Notes under the pieces: model-generated
Told to the model about the DNA's origin: nothing
Databases searched by the model: none
What the model saw: the letters and a program-made list of their open reading frames with translations, nothing else
Made by a program: the position numbers and the translations under genes
Part shown: piece after piece, positions 1 through 5,878 of the stretch
How the letters are laid out: each line of letters begins with the position of its first letter
Position numbering within the stretch: position 1 is the stretch's first letter
NCBI GenBank assembly: GCA_002067265.1
Contig: MVQW01000293.1
Coordinates: forward strand, 1-6,328
DNA from: Methanomethylovorans sp. PtaU1.Bin073
Lineage (GTDB): Archaea; Halobacteriota; Methanosarcinia; Methanosarcinales; Methanosarcinaceae
Reading direction: 5' to 3'
DNA: 6,328 bases

Positions 1-146
1 TATGGGCAGACCATGCATTGCTGGTGGATGAACTTGATATTGATACACCTATACAGATCATAGATGCTTATGCAAAATCAGGATTCAATGAAGATGTGGA
101 ACTCAGTGCAGGAAACAGGACAAGAATAATCATCAATCCAGAGTAA
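1..146 (+). CDS. C-terminal end of an unrecognised protein (5' part outside window)
   Basis: An open frame enters from the left edge (first full codon TGG at 3) and ends at TAA 144-146, leaving 47 residues. It reads as a normal soluble globular C-terminus: an acidic stretch (VDELDIDTP), an amphipathic helix-like segment (IQIIDAYAKSGF) and a final hydrophobic strand (TRIIINPE). No stop interrupts it and the composition is protein-like, so I take it as coding. I do not recognise the family from this fragment and assign no function. There are no CBS motifs in the visible part. The gene is followed by a long non-coding stretch, so it is probably the last gene of its own unit. Confidence 0.6.
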   Translation, partial: WADHALLVDELDIDTPIQIIDAYAKSGFNEDVELSAGNRTRIIINPE

Positions 147-1062
147 AACCGGCATAATATACTAGCTCTATGTATCACTACAGTTTCTAAAATATAGCAC
201 AATAGACTTGCTAATTTGTGGGGCTAAAATCGACCCAAAAATAAGCCATTTTTGTACAGTGCTAGGGTTTCAAGAAGATGAGTGAGGCAATTTAGGCAGG
301 TATGCCCTCCTGCCTCATCCAAAGAAAACTTTTTATAGTCACCATTAAAGTCACTATTAGAATTTAAGAACATTTGAGTGGCAGAAATATGATAAGAAGA
401 AACTGCAGGCGTGGTAAACCTGCACATGGAAGGTATTTGATTGTGGGAAACTATGGATAGTCTCCCAATCTGCAACTAGGAAATAGTTCGTAACTATAAG
501 AACGTTTTGCTGCTAATGCAGCCGTGCTTGATGGAAGTAAGACACTAGTCATTTTCACCCTACTTGACAGAGGTGGTTATTGCCTATCCTGTATGACAAT
601 TAATGGGTAATAGATAAGCCATGTACGTAACCCCACTCAGCGCACACCACTCCCATGGAATGTCCAGCACTTACAACACTTACACACGACTCATCAAACC
701 CATTTTCTTTGGGATCTAAATCCCTTTTTCCAGAGAGAGGAGAGGAAAAAATCCTTACAAGCTTACAGCATTCAGAAGTGTAGTAGTAAAACACTATATA
801 ATGCCTGTATTATTTCCTCCCCACGCATTATGCCATTGTCTTACACATTTATAACTTAAATTGAATGTAATTTGCTACCTAATCAAAAATTATAACGCCA
901 TTGTAATTTCAAAAGCCATTATTCCGGTTACTTTCACTCCCTTTGGCTCAGGTGCTTATCCCCAAATTGCTTACCCTATGGATAAAAGATCATTCAAGTT
1001 CTGAGAGTCATGGTCGGATGAGAGTTGCAGTATTGATGTGGAATTACGACTATAAGTAGATG
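147..1062. other. Long intergenic stretch without a convincing gene
   Basis: About 0.9 kb separates the left-edge gene from the promoter of the PhnB-like gene. The open frames present (minus strand 224-475, 600-794 and 971-1219) are short, lack a good ribosome binding site, have unusual composition and do not resemble a family I know. What can be seen: AT-rich DNA, TATA-like sequences at 153-162 and 793-802, and a group of stem-loops between 278 and 522 described separately. I find no tRNA-like cloverleaf, CRISPR array or paired insertion-sequence ends. The length is large for a compact archaeal genome, so a decayed mobile element or an RNA gene remains possible. Confidence 0.5.
278..522. other. 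Cluster of stem-loops, possible structured RNA or decayed element
   Basis: Four potential hairpins lie within 245 bp. (1) AGGCAGG 294-300 pairs with CCTGCCT 309-315, and in an alternative fold TGAGGCA 283-289 pairs with TGCCTCA 311-317. (2) TGCAGG 404-409 pairs with CCTGCA 419-424 over a 9-nt loop. (3) A 12-bp hairpin at 439-470 has arms GATT/AATC, GGGA/TCCC and ACTA/TAGT around loop TGGA, with one 2-nt bulge and one A-C mismatch. (4) GCTGC 509-513 pairs with GCAGC 518-522 over TAAT. The strand is undetermined because hairpins read the same way on both. A TATA-like sequence at 153-162 could serve a + strand transcript. No known RNA family is recognised. Confidence 0.25.
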
Positions 1063-1072
1063 TATATTTATA
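1063..1072 (+). promoter_or_regulatory. TATA box for the PhnB-like gene
   Basis: TATATTTATA lies 36 bp before the ATG at 1109. An archaeal TATA box at this place predicts transcription starting near 1090-1096, giving a very short leader that just contains the ribosome binding site GAGAGGG (1097-1103). A 7-bp inverted repeat (TTGCAGT 1025-1031 and ACTGCAA 1081-1087) brackets the box, but this is too short and too widely spaced to call an operator. Confidence 0.6.
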
Positions 1073-1108
1073 CAACACAAACTGCAATATGTATAAGAGA
1101 GGGTTAGT

Positions 1109-2005
1109 ATGCAAAAGATTGTTCCACATTTGTGGCTTGACAAAGAGGCTTCTGAGGCTGCGAAGTTTTATACATCTCTTTTCAATAATTCTAAAATCAT
1201 TGGTACCACACAGATTCATGGTACTCCTTCTGGAACAGCGGAAATGGTCACCATTAAGTTATCAGGCCAAGAGTTCATGCTGATATCAGCGGGTCCATTT
1301 TTCAAATTTACTCCAGCTATATCATTCCTTATTGCCTGTAGCACAAAAGAGGAGGTGGATACGTTGTGTGAGCAGTTATCCAAAGATGGTACTGAGCTTA
1401 TGCCTTTGGATGCATATCCTTTTAGCGAGAGATATGCCTGGGTGGAGGACAGATACGGTCTTTCATGGCAGATAATGCACATGGGTGACAGAAAGATTAC
1501 GCAGAAATTCACCCCAACACTTATGTTCACCGGTGATGCGTGTGGGAAAGCAGAAGAGGCAATCAATACTTACGCATCAGTTTTCAGTAATGCAAAAGTT
1601 GGTGGTATTCTCCGCTATGTAGCAGGTGAGGGACCTGATAAAGAAGGAACAATACAGCATGCTGCTTTCATACTTGAAGGTCAGGAATTTGCAGCTATGG
1701 ACAGTGTCTATGAGCATAATTTTACTTTTAACGAAGCCATTTCATTCATAGTGTACTGCGATACTCAAGAAGAAATCGATTACTACTGGGAGAAACTATC
1801 AGCTGTTCCTGAGGCTGAGCAGTGTGGCTGGCTCAAAGACAAGTATGGGGTATCATGGCAGATTGTGCCTACTGTTATGAAAGAAATGATGCAGGACAAA
1901 GATGCAGAGAAACTGGAAAGAGTAACTGAAGCATTTCTGAAAATGAAGAAGTTTTATATTGCCGAATTAAAAAAGGCATATGAAGGACTTAATAACTTTT
2001 ACTGA
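1109..2005 (+). CDS. Two-domain PhnB-like VOC superfamily protein
   Basis: The 298-residue protein contains two copies of the PhnB-like fold (3-demethylubiquinone-9 3-methyltransferase-type Pfam family) of the vicinal oxygen chelate superfamily, about residues 4-124 and 133-255. Each copy opens with the family pattern (PHLWLDKEASEAAKFYTSLF, then TLMFTGDACGKAEEAINTY) and closes with a matching strand (WVEDRYGLSWQIM, then WLKDKYGVSWQIV). The C-terminus is a charged helix containing FLKMKKFYIAELKKA, typical of the family. No signal peptide or membrane segment is visible, so it should be cytosolic. The start is supported by GAGAGGG five bases upstream and a TATA box. Members are widespread, often annotated as glyoxalase-like, and mostly lack a proven substrate; the methyltransferase name is historical and I assign no reaction. 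It has its own promoter and a hairpin behind it, so it is probably independent of the CBS genes downstream. Confidence 0.9.
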   Translation: MQKIVPHLWLDKEASEAAKFYTSLFNNSKIIGTTQIHGTPSGTAEMVTIKLSGQEFMLISAGPFFKFTPAISFLIACSTKEEVDTLCEQLSKDGTELMPLDAYPFSERYAWVEDRYGLSWQIMHMGDRKITQKFTPTLMFTGDACGKAEEAINTYASVFSNAKVGGILRYVAGEGPDKEGTIQHAAFILEGQEFAAMDSVYEHNFTFNEAISFIVYCDTQEEIDYYWEKLSAVPEAEQCGWLKDKYGVSWQIVPTVMKEMMQDKDAEKLERVTEAFLKMKKFYIAELKKAYEGLNNFY

Positions 2006-2012
2006 CTCTTTT

Positions 2013-2054
2013 TAGGAAGGGATTTGTACTTAGATTAATTGTTATCCCTTCCTA
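2013..2054 (+). terminator. Perfect 11-bp inverted repeat after the PhnB-like gene
   Basis: TAGGAAGGGAT (2013-2023) and ATCCCTTCCTA (2044-2054) are perfect complements separated by 20 nt, starting 8 bp after the TGA stop. The position suits transcript 3' end formation or stability. Archaeal termination relies mainly on T-runs, and only TTTTT at 2009-2013, just before the stem, is seen nearby. A protein-binding inverted repeat is an alternative. Confidence 0.45.
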
Positions 2055-2207
2055 GCATATCAATATTGATTCAATTCTTGCGGACATATTTTTCCAGCAT
2101 CTGGACACTTTACAGACTTGGACTTTTTTTGCCTTTTGTTTGGAATTATATTCCGGACAGAACTTCAAGAGACTGCTTTTTATTTATTGTATATAATCTA
2201 CGAACAT

Positions 2208-2217
2208 CTATATATAC
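2208..2217 (+). promoter_or_regulatory. TATA box for the CBS gene cluster
   Basis: CTATATATAC lies 65 bp before the preferred start at 2283 and predicts transcription starting around 2237-2243, with a leader of about 40 nt. It argues against the longer open frame that begins at 2118, because the promoter would then lie inside the coding region. A second AT-rich candidate (TATATAA) lies just upstream, near 2190-2197. Confidence 0.5.
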
Positions 2218-2277
2218 AATTAATAATAACACTTCTTTGTGGGCAATCACTTTCCTTAAACGAAACAGGAGTGTGTT

Positions 2278-2328
2278 ATGCAATGGTTTTGGGTGCACAA
2301 TGGGACCTTGAAACTGATACATCCGTAA
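2278..2328 (+). other. Possible 16-codon upstream ORF overlapping the CBS/zinc-ribbon start
   Basis: ATG 2278 opens a frame of 16 codons (MQWFWVHNGTLKLIHP) ending at TAA 2326-2328, out of frame with the CBS gene. The AGGAG at 2267-2271 is better spaced for this ATG (6 nt) than for ATG 2283 (11 nt). If the CBS gene truly starts at 2346, this frame ends 17 nt before it and AAGGGA (2327-2332) overlaps its stop, an arrangement that would allow coupled re-initiation. A frame this short can arise by chance. Confidence 0.2.
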
Positions 2329-2891
2329 GGGAAATCCGTAAGGAAATGTCAGTTCGTGAAGTCATGACCACCAATGTGGTGGTTGCAAACATTAATTCTA
2401 GTGTTCTTGAAATTGCCCAGGAGATGATCCGCCAGAACGTAGACAGTGTAATAATCACTGAGGATGATGATCCGGTAGGGATAATCACAGAGACGGATAT
2501 CATCAGCAAGGTGGTGGTCAATAACATGATCCCAAATACAGTTGCTGCGGGCATGATTATGTCTTCTCCCATCATAGCAACAAAACCATCAACAAACGTC
2601 ATAGAAGCTGCAGAACAAATGACCAGATGCAACATCCGCAGGCTTGCAGTGATGGATGGTGACAAAATGGTAGGGATAATCACAGACAGGGATCTTCTTG
2701 CAATATCACCTGGCTTGAACACCATTCTGGAAAGCCTGATAGAACTGCATCGGGACGAGAGCAATTTCGAAGAAGAAACAGGGATAGAAAGAGGGATATG
2801 CCAGAGATGTGGTGCATACACAGACCTCACCCTCCTGAACGGACTTATGCTCTGCGAAGATTGCAAAGAGGAAGAAGGCTACTACGACTAA
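2283..2891 (+). CDS. CBS-pair protein with C-terminal zinc ribbon
   Basis: From ATG 2283 the protein has 202 residues. CBS 1 (about 22-80) starts at MSVREVM and carries GIITETD; CBS 2 (about 88-142) carries GIITDRD. Both keep the G-h-h-T/S-x-x-D ligand motif, so the pair should be able to bind an adenine nucleotide or SAM. After a charged linker, two CxxC knuckles (C173/C176 and C191/C194) form a zinc ribbon ending in an acidic tail. The same CBS-plus-zinc-ribbon order is known from Thermoplasma acidophilum Ta0289, so a similar sensor/adaptor protein is likely; its partner is unknown. Start choice is uncertain: AGGAG (2267-2271) is 11 nt from ATG 2283, while ATG 2346 would begin exactly at the CBS domain, as in the other genes here, giving 181 residues. 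The 77-residue-longer-range frame from 2118 is hydrophobic, spans the promoter and is rejected. It is the first gene of the cluster, 40 bp before the next. Confidence 0.85.
   Translation: MVLGAQWDLETDTSVREIRKEMSVREVMTTNVVVANINSSVLEIAQEMIRQNVDSVIITEDDDPVGIITETDIISKVVVNNMIPNTVAAGMIMSSPIIATKPSTNVIEAAEQMTRCNIRRLAVMDGDKMVGIITDRDLLAISPGLNTILESLIELHRDESNFEEETGIERGICQRCGAYTDLTLLNGLMLCEDCKEEEGYYD
2321..2346 (+). repeat. Imperfect 13-bp tandem repeat at the gene start
   Basis: ATCCGTAAGGGAA (2321-2333) is followed directly by ATCCGTAAGGAAA (2334-2346), differing at one position. The unit is not a multiple of three, so a change in copy number would remove ATG 2283 from the CBS reading frame and leave only ATG 2346. 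It encodes the VREIRKE segment just before MSVREVM. Confidence 0.5.
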
Positions 2892-2931
2892 GCCGCATAT
2901 CATTACATTCCATTCTAAATGGAGGATATCT

Positions 2932-3720
2932 ATGACAGTAGAGAGGATAATGTCAAAGAATCCCTTGTATGTTAAAGAGACCGACCTCATGACCCATGCG
3001 CGTCAAATAATGCGTGACCATTTTTTGAGAGGAGTACCTGTAGTGAACGATTCCTTAAAAGTGAGTGGAATACTTACAGATAGGGATATGCTTAAAATGA
3101 AATCCACAAAGTCCAATGTGACAGTGGAAGGATATGCTCAGGAGGTCCCAATGGTCACACCTGAAATGGAAATATTGAAGGCTGCTCGCTTAATGCTTGA
3201 TGCATCTCAGCATAGAGTTCCTGTTGTGTCAGGCTTTGATAAGCAGTTAGTAGGTATCCTAAGCGACGTAGATATACTGGCAGCCATCAAACCAACAAAA
3301 AAATCTCCTTTGTACATTGAGGAGATCATGATGACAAATGTGATAACTTGCTATCCGGATGACAGTATAACCATGGCATGGCATCAGATGCTTGAACATG
3401 ATTACACTGGAATACCAGTATTGTCACACAGCAATGAAACTGTTGGGATGGTGACCAGAAGAGATATCATTAAAGCAGGTTATGCAAGAATAGGGGAAGT
3501 TGAGGGACATGGGGCAAAATCCGGAGACTCACCGAAGGTTGAAAAGGTCATGTCTACTCCTATGTACACTTTACCCCCAGAGGCCTCATTAAAAGAAGCC
3601 ATTGATAAGATCCTGCAGTATGACATTGGCAGGATAGCTGTAGCCAGCAATAAGAAACTACTGGGCATCGTAAGCAGATCTGCATTGTTATCTGCCTGCC
3701 TTGTAGGTACTGGTTTCTGA
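2932..3720 (+). CDS. Four-CBS-domain protein
   Basis: The 262-residue protein is almost wholly four CBS repeats in two Bateman modules: about 1-58, 64-122, 126-184 and 202-262. The ligand motifs are GILTDRD (46-52), GILSDVD (108-114), GMVTRRD (172-178) and GIVSRSA (245-251); the last repeat has Ala where the ribose-binding Asp normally sits, so that site may not bind nucleotide. A polar linker with EGHGAKSGDSPK (191-202) separates repeats 3 and 4. There is no signal peptide, membrane segment or effector domain, so a soluble adenine-nucleotide or SAM sensor acting on another protein is inferred. GGAGG (2921-2925) lies six bases before ATG and fixes the start. The 40-bp gap behind the zinc-ribbon gene with no visible promoter suggests co-transcription with it. 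Confidence 0.9.
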   Translation: MTVERIMSKNPLYVKETDLMTHARQIMRDHFLRGVPVVNDSLKVSGILTDRDMLKMKSTKSNVTVEGYAQEVPMVTPEMEILKAARLMLDASQHRVPVVSGFDKQLVGILSDVDILAAIKPTKKSPLYIEEIMMTNVITCYPDDSITMAWHQMLEHDYTGIPVLSHSNETVGMVTRRDIIKAGYARIGEVEGHGAKSGDSPKVEKVMSTPMYTLPPEASLKEAIDKILQYDIGRIAVASNKKLLGIVSRSALLSACLVGTGF

Positions 3721-3748
3721 AACTGGTGAAGCTGTAATATCAAAGATG

Positions 3749-3770
3749 AGGACTTTTTCTTTATAGTCCT
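3749..3770 (+). terminator. Weak hairpin with T-rich loop between CBS genes
   Basis: AGGACT (3749-3754) pairs with AGTCCT (3765-3770) around a T-rich 10-nt loop, extendable by two G-U pairs. It sits 28 bp after the stop of the preceding gene. The same stretch includes CTTTATAG (3758-3765), which could instead act as a TATA box for the gene at 3802 with a leader of about 10 nt. I cannot tell which role applies. Confidence 0.25.
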
Positions 3771-3801
3771 TGAAAGCCGTTAAACACAAGAATGTTTTAT
3801 T

Positions 3802-4818
3802 GTGCCGGTGGTTGAATTGATAAAGAAAAGAACTGATGTGGTCACAGAAGAAATATCGAAATTTCAGAACAATACGCAATATCGGAGTAACCACAAAAAG
3901 GACCCAGGTATGTTTGCTAGTACAAGTACTATGGATGTATCATCTGTTGAGTTCAAATCCCGGGCTGCAGAAAGGAAAAATGACATAAATGCTGTAGCTA
4001 AGAAAGATGTGATAACTCTTCCACCCACGACAACTATTATGGGTGTCATAAAAACGATGACAAGCAAAGGCTTTAGAAGGGTACCAATTGCAGATGCAGG
4101 CACAAAACGCCTTGAAGGAATAATTACCTCAATGGATATTGTTAATTTCCTAGGAGGGGGGTCAAAGAGCCTGCTTGTAGAAAATTACTATAAAGAAAAT
4201 CTACTTGCAGCTATTAATGCAGGCGTAAGCGAGATAATGCAACGCGATGTAGCTTTTGTTACGTCAAAAGCAAGTATCGCAGATGCTGTGGAAATGATGA
4301 TCCAGAGAAATACAGGAGGTTTGCCTGTAGTTGATGAGGATAACAGAGTATGCGCCATATTCACAGAAAGAGATTTTCTGGATCTGATGGCAGATACCAT
4401 TGATTATGATTCCATTAAGGATTACATGAGCACAAAAGTAAAAACCGTACCATTTGATACTACCATAGAGGAGGCAGCAAAGATAATGGTCAGTAAGGGA
4501 TTCAGGAGATTGCCTATTGTAAAGGATGGGATACTAATAGGCATAGTTACTGCTTCGAACATTATGAATTTCCTAGGAAGTGGTAAAGCCTTTGAAAAAA
4601 TGGTGACAGGTAATTTCCATGAGGCTTTCAGTGAACCAATAACCTCACTTATAACTAAAGATGTAATATGGGCCTCACCAGAAATGGATATGGGAGATGC
4701 TGCAAGGCTAATGATAGAGAAAGAAGTAGGTTCTCTGCCGGTAATAGATAATGATGTGCTCTGCGGGATAATTACTGAAAGAGACTTCCTGAGGGCCGTG
4801 TCCTCAACATACTGGTGA
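3802..4818 (+). CDS. MJ1225-like four-CBS protein (AMPK-gamma-like) with N-terminal extension
   Basis: The 338-residue protein has four CBS repeats (about 62-119, 142-199, 204-261 and 280-336) and closely follows MJ1225 of Methanocaldococcus jannaschii, whose crystal structure was reported to share key features with the eukaryotic AMPK gamma subunit. Landmarks are FRRVP/FRRLP (91-95, 234-238), ITSMDIVNFLGGGSK (108-122) and its counterpart SNIMNFLGSGKAF (252-264), and TERD in repeats 2 and 4. Ligand motifs are GIITSMD, AIFTERD, GIVTASN and GIITERD; repeat 3 has Asn253 in place of the usual Asp. The two halves look like an ancient duplication, visible even in DNA (AATTTCCTAGGA at 4144-4155 and 4567-4578). 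A charged 60-residue extension containing KKDPG precedes the first repeat, which MJ1225 lacks as I recall it. The start is GTG 3802, the first usual start after an in-frame TAA at 3781, but no ribosome binding site is clear. ATG 3910, with AAAGGA upstream, is the alternative. Role: soluble AMP/ADP/ATP sensor, inferred. Confidence 0.88.
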   Translation: MPVVELIKKRTDVVTEEISKFQNNTQYRSNHKKDPGMFASTSTMDVSSVEFKSRAAERKNDINAVAKKDVITLPPTTTIMGVIKTMTSKGFRRVPIADAGTKRLEGIITSMDIVNFLGGGSKSLLVENYYKENLLAAINAGVSEIMQRDVAFVTSKASIADAVEMMIQRNTGGLPVVDEDNRVCAIFTERDFLDLMADTIDYDSIKDYMSTKVKTVPFDTTIEEAAKIMVSKGFRRLPIVKDGILIGIVTASNIMNFLGSGKAFEKMVTGNFHEAFSEPITSLITKDVIWASPEMDMGDAARLMIEKEVGSLPVIDNDVLCGIITERDFLRAVSSTYW

Positions 4819-4846
4819 TGAATAAAAGCAAACCAATGTTCGAAAG

Positions 4847-4903
4847 ACTGGACTTAATTTACATGTATTATGATATTAATGAAAGATGGAAATTAGGTCC
4901 AGT
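4847..4903 (+). promoter_or_regulatory. 14-bp stem-loop in the largest gap of the CBS cluster
   Basis: ACTGGACTTAATTT (4847-4860) pairs along its full length with AAATTAGGTCCAGT (4890-4903), with a single U-G wobble, around an AT-rich 29-nt loop. It begins 28 bp after the stop of the MJ1225-like gene and ends 79 bp before the next start. It could be a 3'-end or processing structure, or as DNA a binding site next to the TATA-like GTTAATATT (4902-4910), which would give a leader of about 50 nt for the gene at 4983. Confidence 0.45.
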
Positions 4904-4982
4904 TAATATTGATTTAGGAAGGGTTTCTACAGACTCGAAAAGTATCTGGCGATTAATAAAGTAATTTAATTGGAGGAATTGA

Positions 4983-5831
4983 ATGAACGTTTCAGACATA
5001 ATGAGTTCTCCGGTGTTCATGATGGGGCCCGATGAACCGATATCGCATGCAAGGAACCTGATGCTTAAGCATAAGATCAGTACTGTAGTTGTAGGTGAAG
5101 GAGAAAAAATGATGGGGATCGTCTCAAAAGCTGATCTGAGCAGAAAACTCGCTCAGGCAGAACCTATATGGAGACGGCGCCCCATAGACAAGGTTCCCGT
5201 TAGCATGGCGATGACAGAAGATCCAATAACCATCTATCCAGAAGCTTCTATATCCCAAGCTGGGAATCTCATGCTGGAAAACAACATCAATTACCTTGCA
5301 GTGATGAAAAAGGGACTTGTGGGCATAGTAACTGGTACAGACATAGTAAAGTATGTCTCCAAACTGGATGAGCAGAAGTTTGGAAAGAAAGTACACGAGA
5401 TTATATCTGATGATATGGTTCGCATACACATGCATCACACAATTAACCATGCAATAGAGGAAATGGAGAAAAATAATCTAGAGGAGGTACTGGTAGTCGA
5501 CGATGCTGAAAAAGTGATAGGCTTGATCTCTGTTAGCAATGTTGCTCTTAATATAATGGCAGAAGCAGATGGAAATCTTCCTACAAAGAACATCAAGATG
5601 ACTCGCCGCCCTACACCTGGTGGCCAGAAAGCATACCGGTACATCAAAGAGGTGCCTCTTGTTGCTGAAGATATCATGTCTGGCATCGACACTGTTGTGA
5701 AGTGGGATGATTCAGCAGTCAAAGCAGCAAAACTTATTGTAGAGGATAACTCAAGAGTCCTGCCAGTTGAAAAGGATGGCGAGATCGTTGGCGTTATCAG
5801 AAGAAAGGACTTGATAAGGATTGCACAATGA
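4983..5831 (+). CDS. Four-CBS-domain protein with RRPTPGG linker
   Basis: The 282-residue protein has four CBS repeats: about 1-57, 72-128, 136-192 and 226-281. Ligand motifs are GIVSKAD (45-51), GIVTGTD (114-120), GLISVSN (180-186, Asn for Asp) and GVIRRKD (270-276, where T/S is Arg). Repeats 1 and 2 are therefore the likeliest binding sites. Repeats 1 and 2 are joined by WRRRPIDKVPV (63-73), a basic linker I have seen in other archaeal CBS proteins, and repeats 3 and 4 by a long basic linker (about 195-225) with RRPTPGGQKAYRY. Repeat 3 holds a His-rich patch (His149, 151, 152, 156). There is no enzyme, channel or membrane segment. GGAGG (4972-4976) lies six bases before ATG. The 164-bp gap upstream, with a stem-loop and AT-rich candidates, suggests its own promoter. 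The next CBS gene begins 36 bp downstream and is probably co-transcribed. Nucleotide or SAM sensing is inferred. Confidence 0.88.
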   Translation: MNVSDIMSSPVFMMGPDEPISHARNLMLKHKISTVVVGEGEKMMGIVSKADLSRKLAQAEPIWRRRPIDKVPVSMAMTEDPITIYPEASISQAGNLMLENNINYLAVMKKGLVGIVTGTDIVKYVSKLDEQKFGKKVHEIISDDMVRIHMHHTINHAIEEMEKNNLEEVLVVDDAEKVIGLISVSNVALNIMAEADGNLPTKNIKMTRRPTPGGQKAYRYIKEVPLVAEDIMSGIDTVVKWDDSAVKAAKLIVEDNSRVLPVEKDGEIVGVIRRKDLIRIAQ

Positions 5832-5878
5832 AGGAACAAAAACTAATACAACCTGAAGGTGAAAAATATGGAAGTTAA
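5828..5878 (+). other. Possible 16-codon ORF bridging two CBS genes
   Basis: ATG 5828 overlaps the TGA stop of the preceding gene (ATGA) and opens a 16-codon frame ([16 protein letters not shown]) ending at TAA 5876-5878, just inside the next CBS gene. AAGGA (5816-5820) lies 7 nt before it. The ATGA overlap is typical of translational coupling, but the peptide has no recognisable features and may be chance. Confidence 0.15.

Noticed and set aside
224..475. Minus-strand 83-residue open frame
   Set aside because: No recognisable family, no ribosome binding site, and its sequence coincides with hairpin-rich DNA; I do not support it as a gene, though a decayed element cannot be excluded.
600..794. 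Minus-strand 64-residue open frame
   Set aside because: The only TATA-like sequence (793-802) directly abuts the ATG, too close for a normal archaeal promoter and leader, and no family is recognised.
1025..1087. 7-bp inverted repeat flanking the PhnB-like promoter
   Set aside because: Too short and separated by 49 bp; expected by chance often enough that I do not call an operator.
2118..2282. Longer N-terminus for the CBS/zinc-ribbon protein, starting at 2118
   Set aside because: The added segment is hydrophobic and unlike other CBS proteins, lacks a ribosome binding site at its start, and contains the TATA box and AGGAG that serve the downstream start.
2039..2311. Plus-strand 90-residue open frame between the PhnB-like and CBS genes
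   Set aside because: It spans the promoter, has no ribosome binding site and its aromatic-rich translation resembles random AT-rich DNA.
2276..2866. Long minus-strand open frame opposite the CBS/zinc-ribbon gene
   Set aside because: It is a shadow of a clear CBS gene; its Ser/Ile/Thr-rich translation shows no domain. The same applies to the minus-strand frames opposite the other CBS genes.
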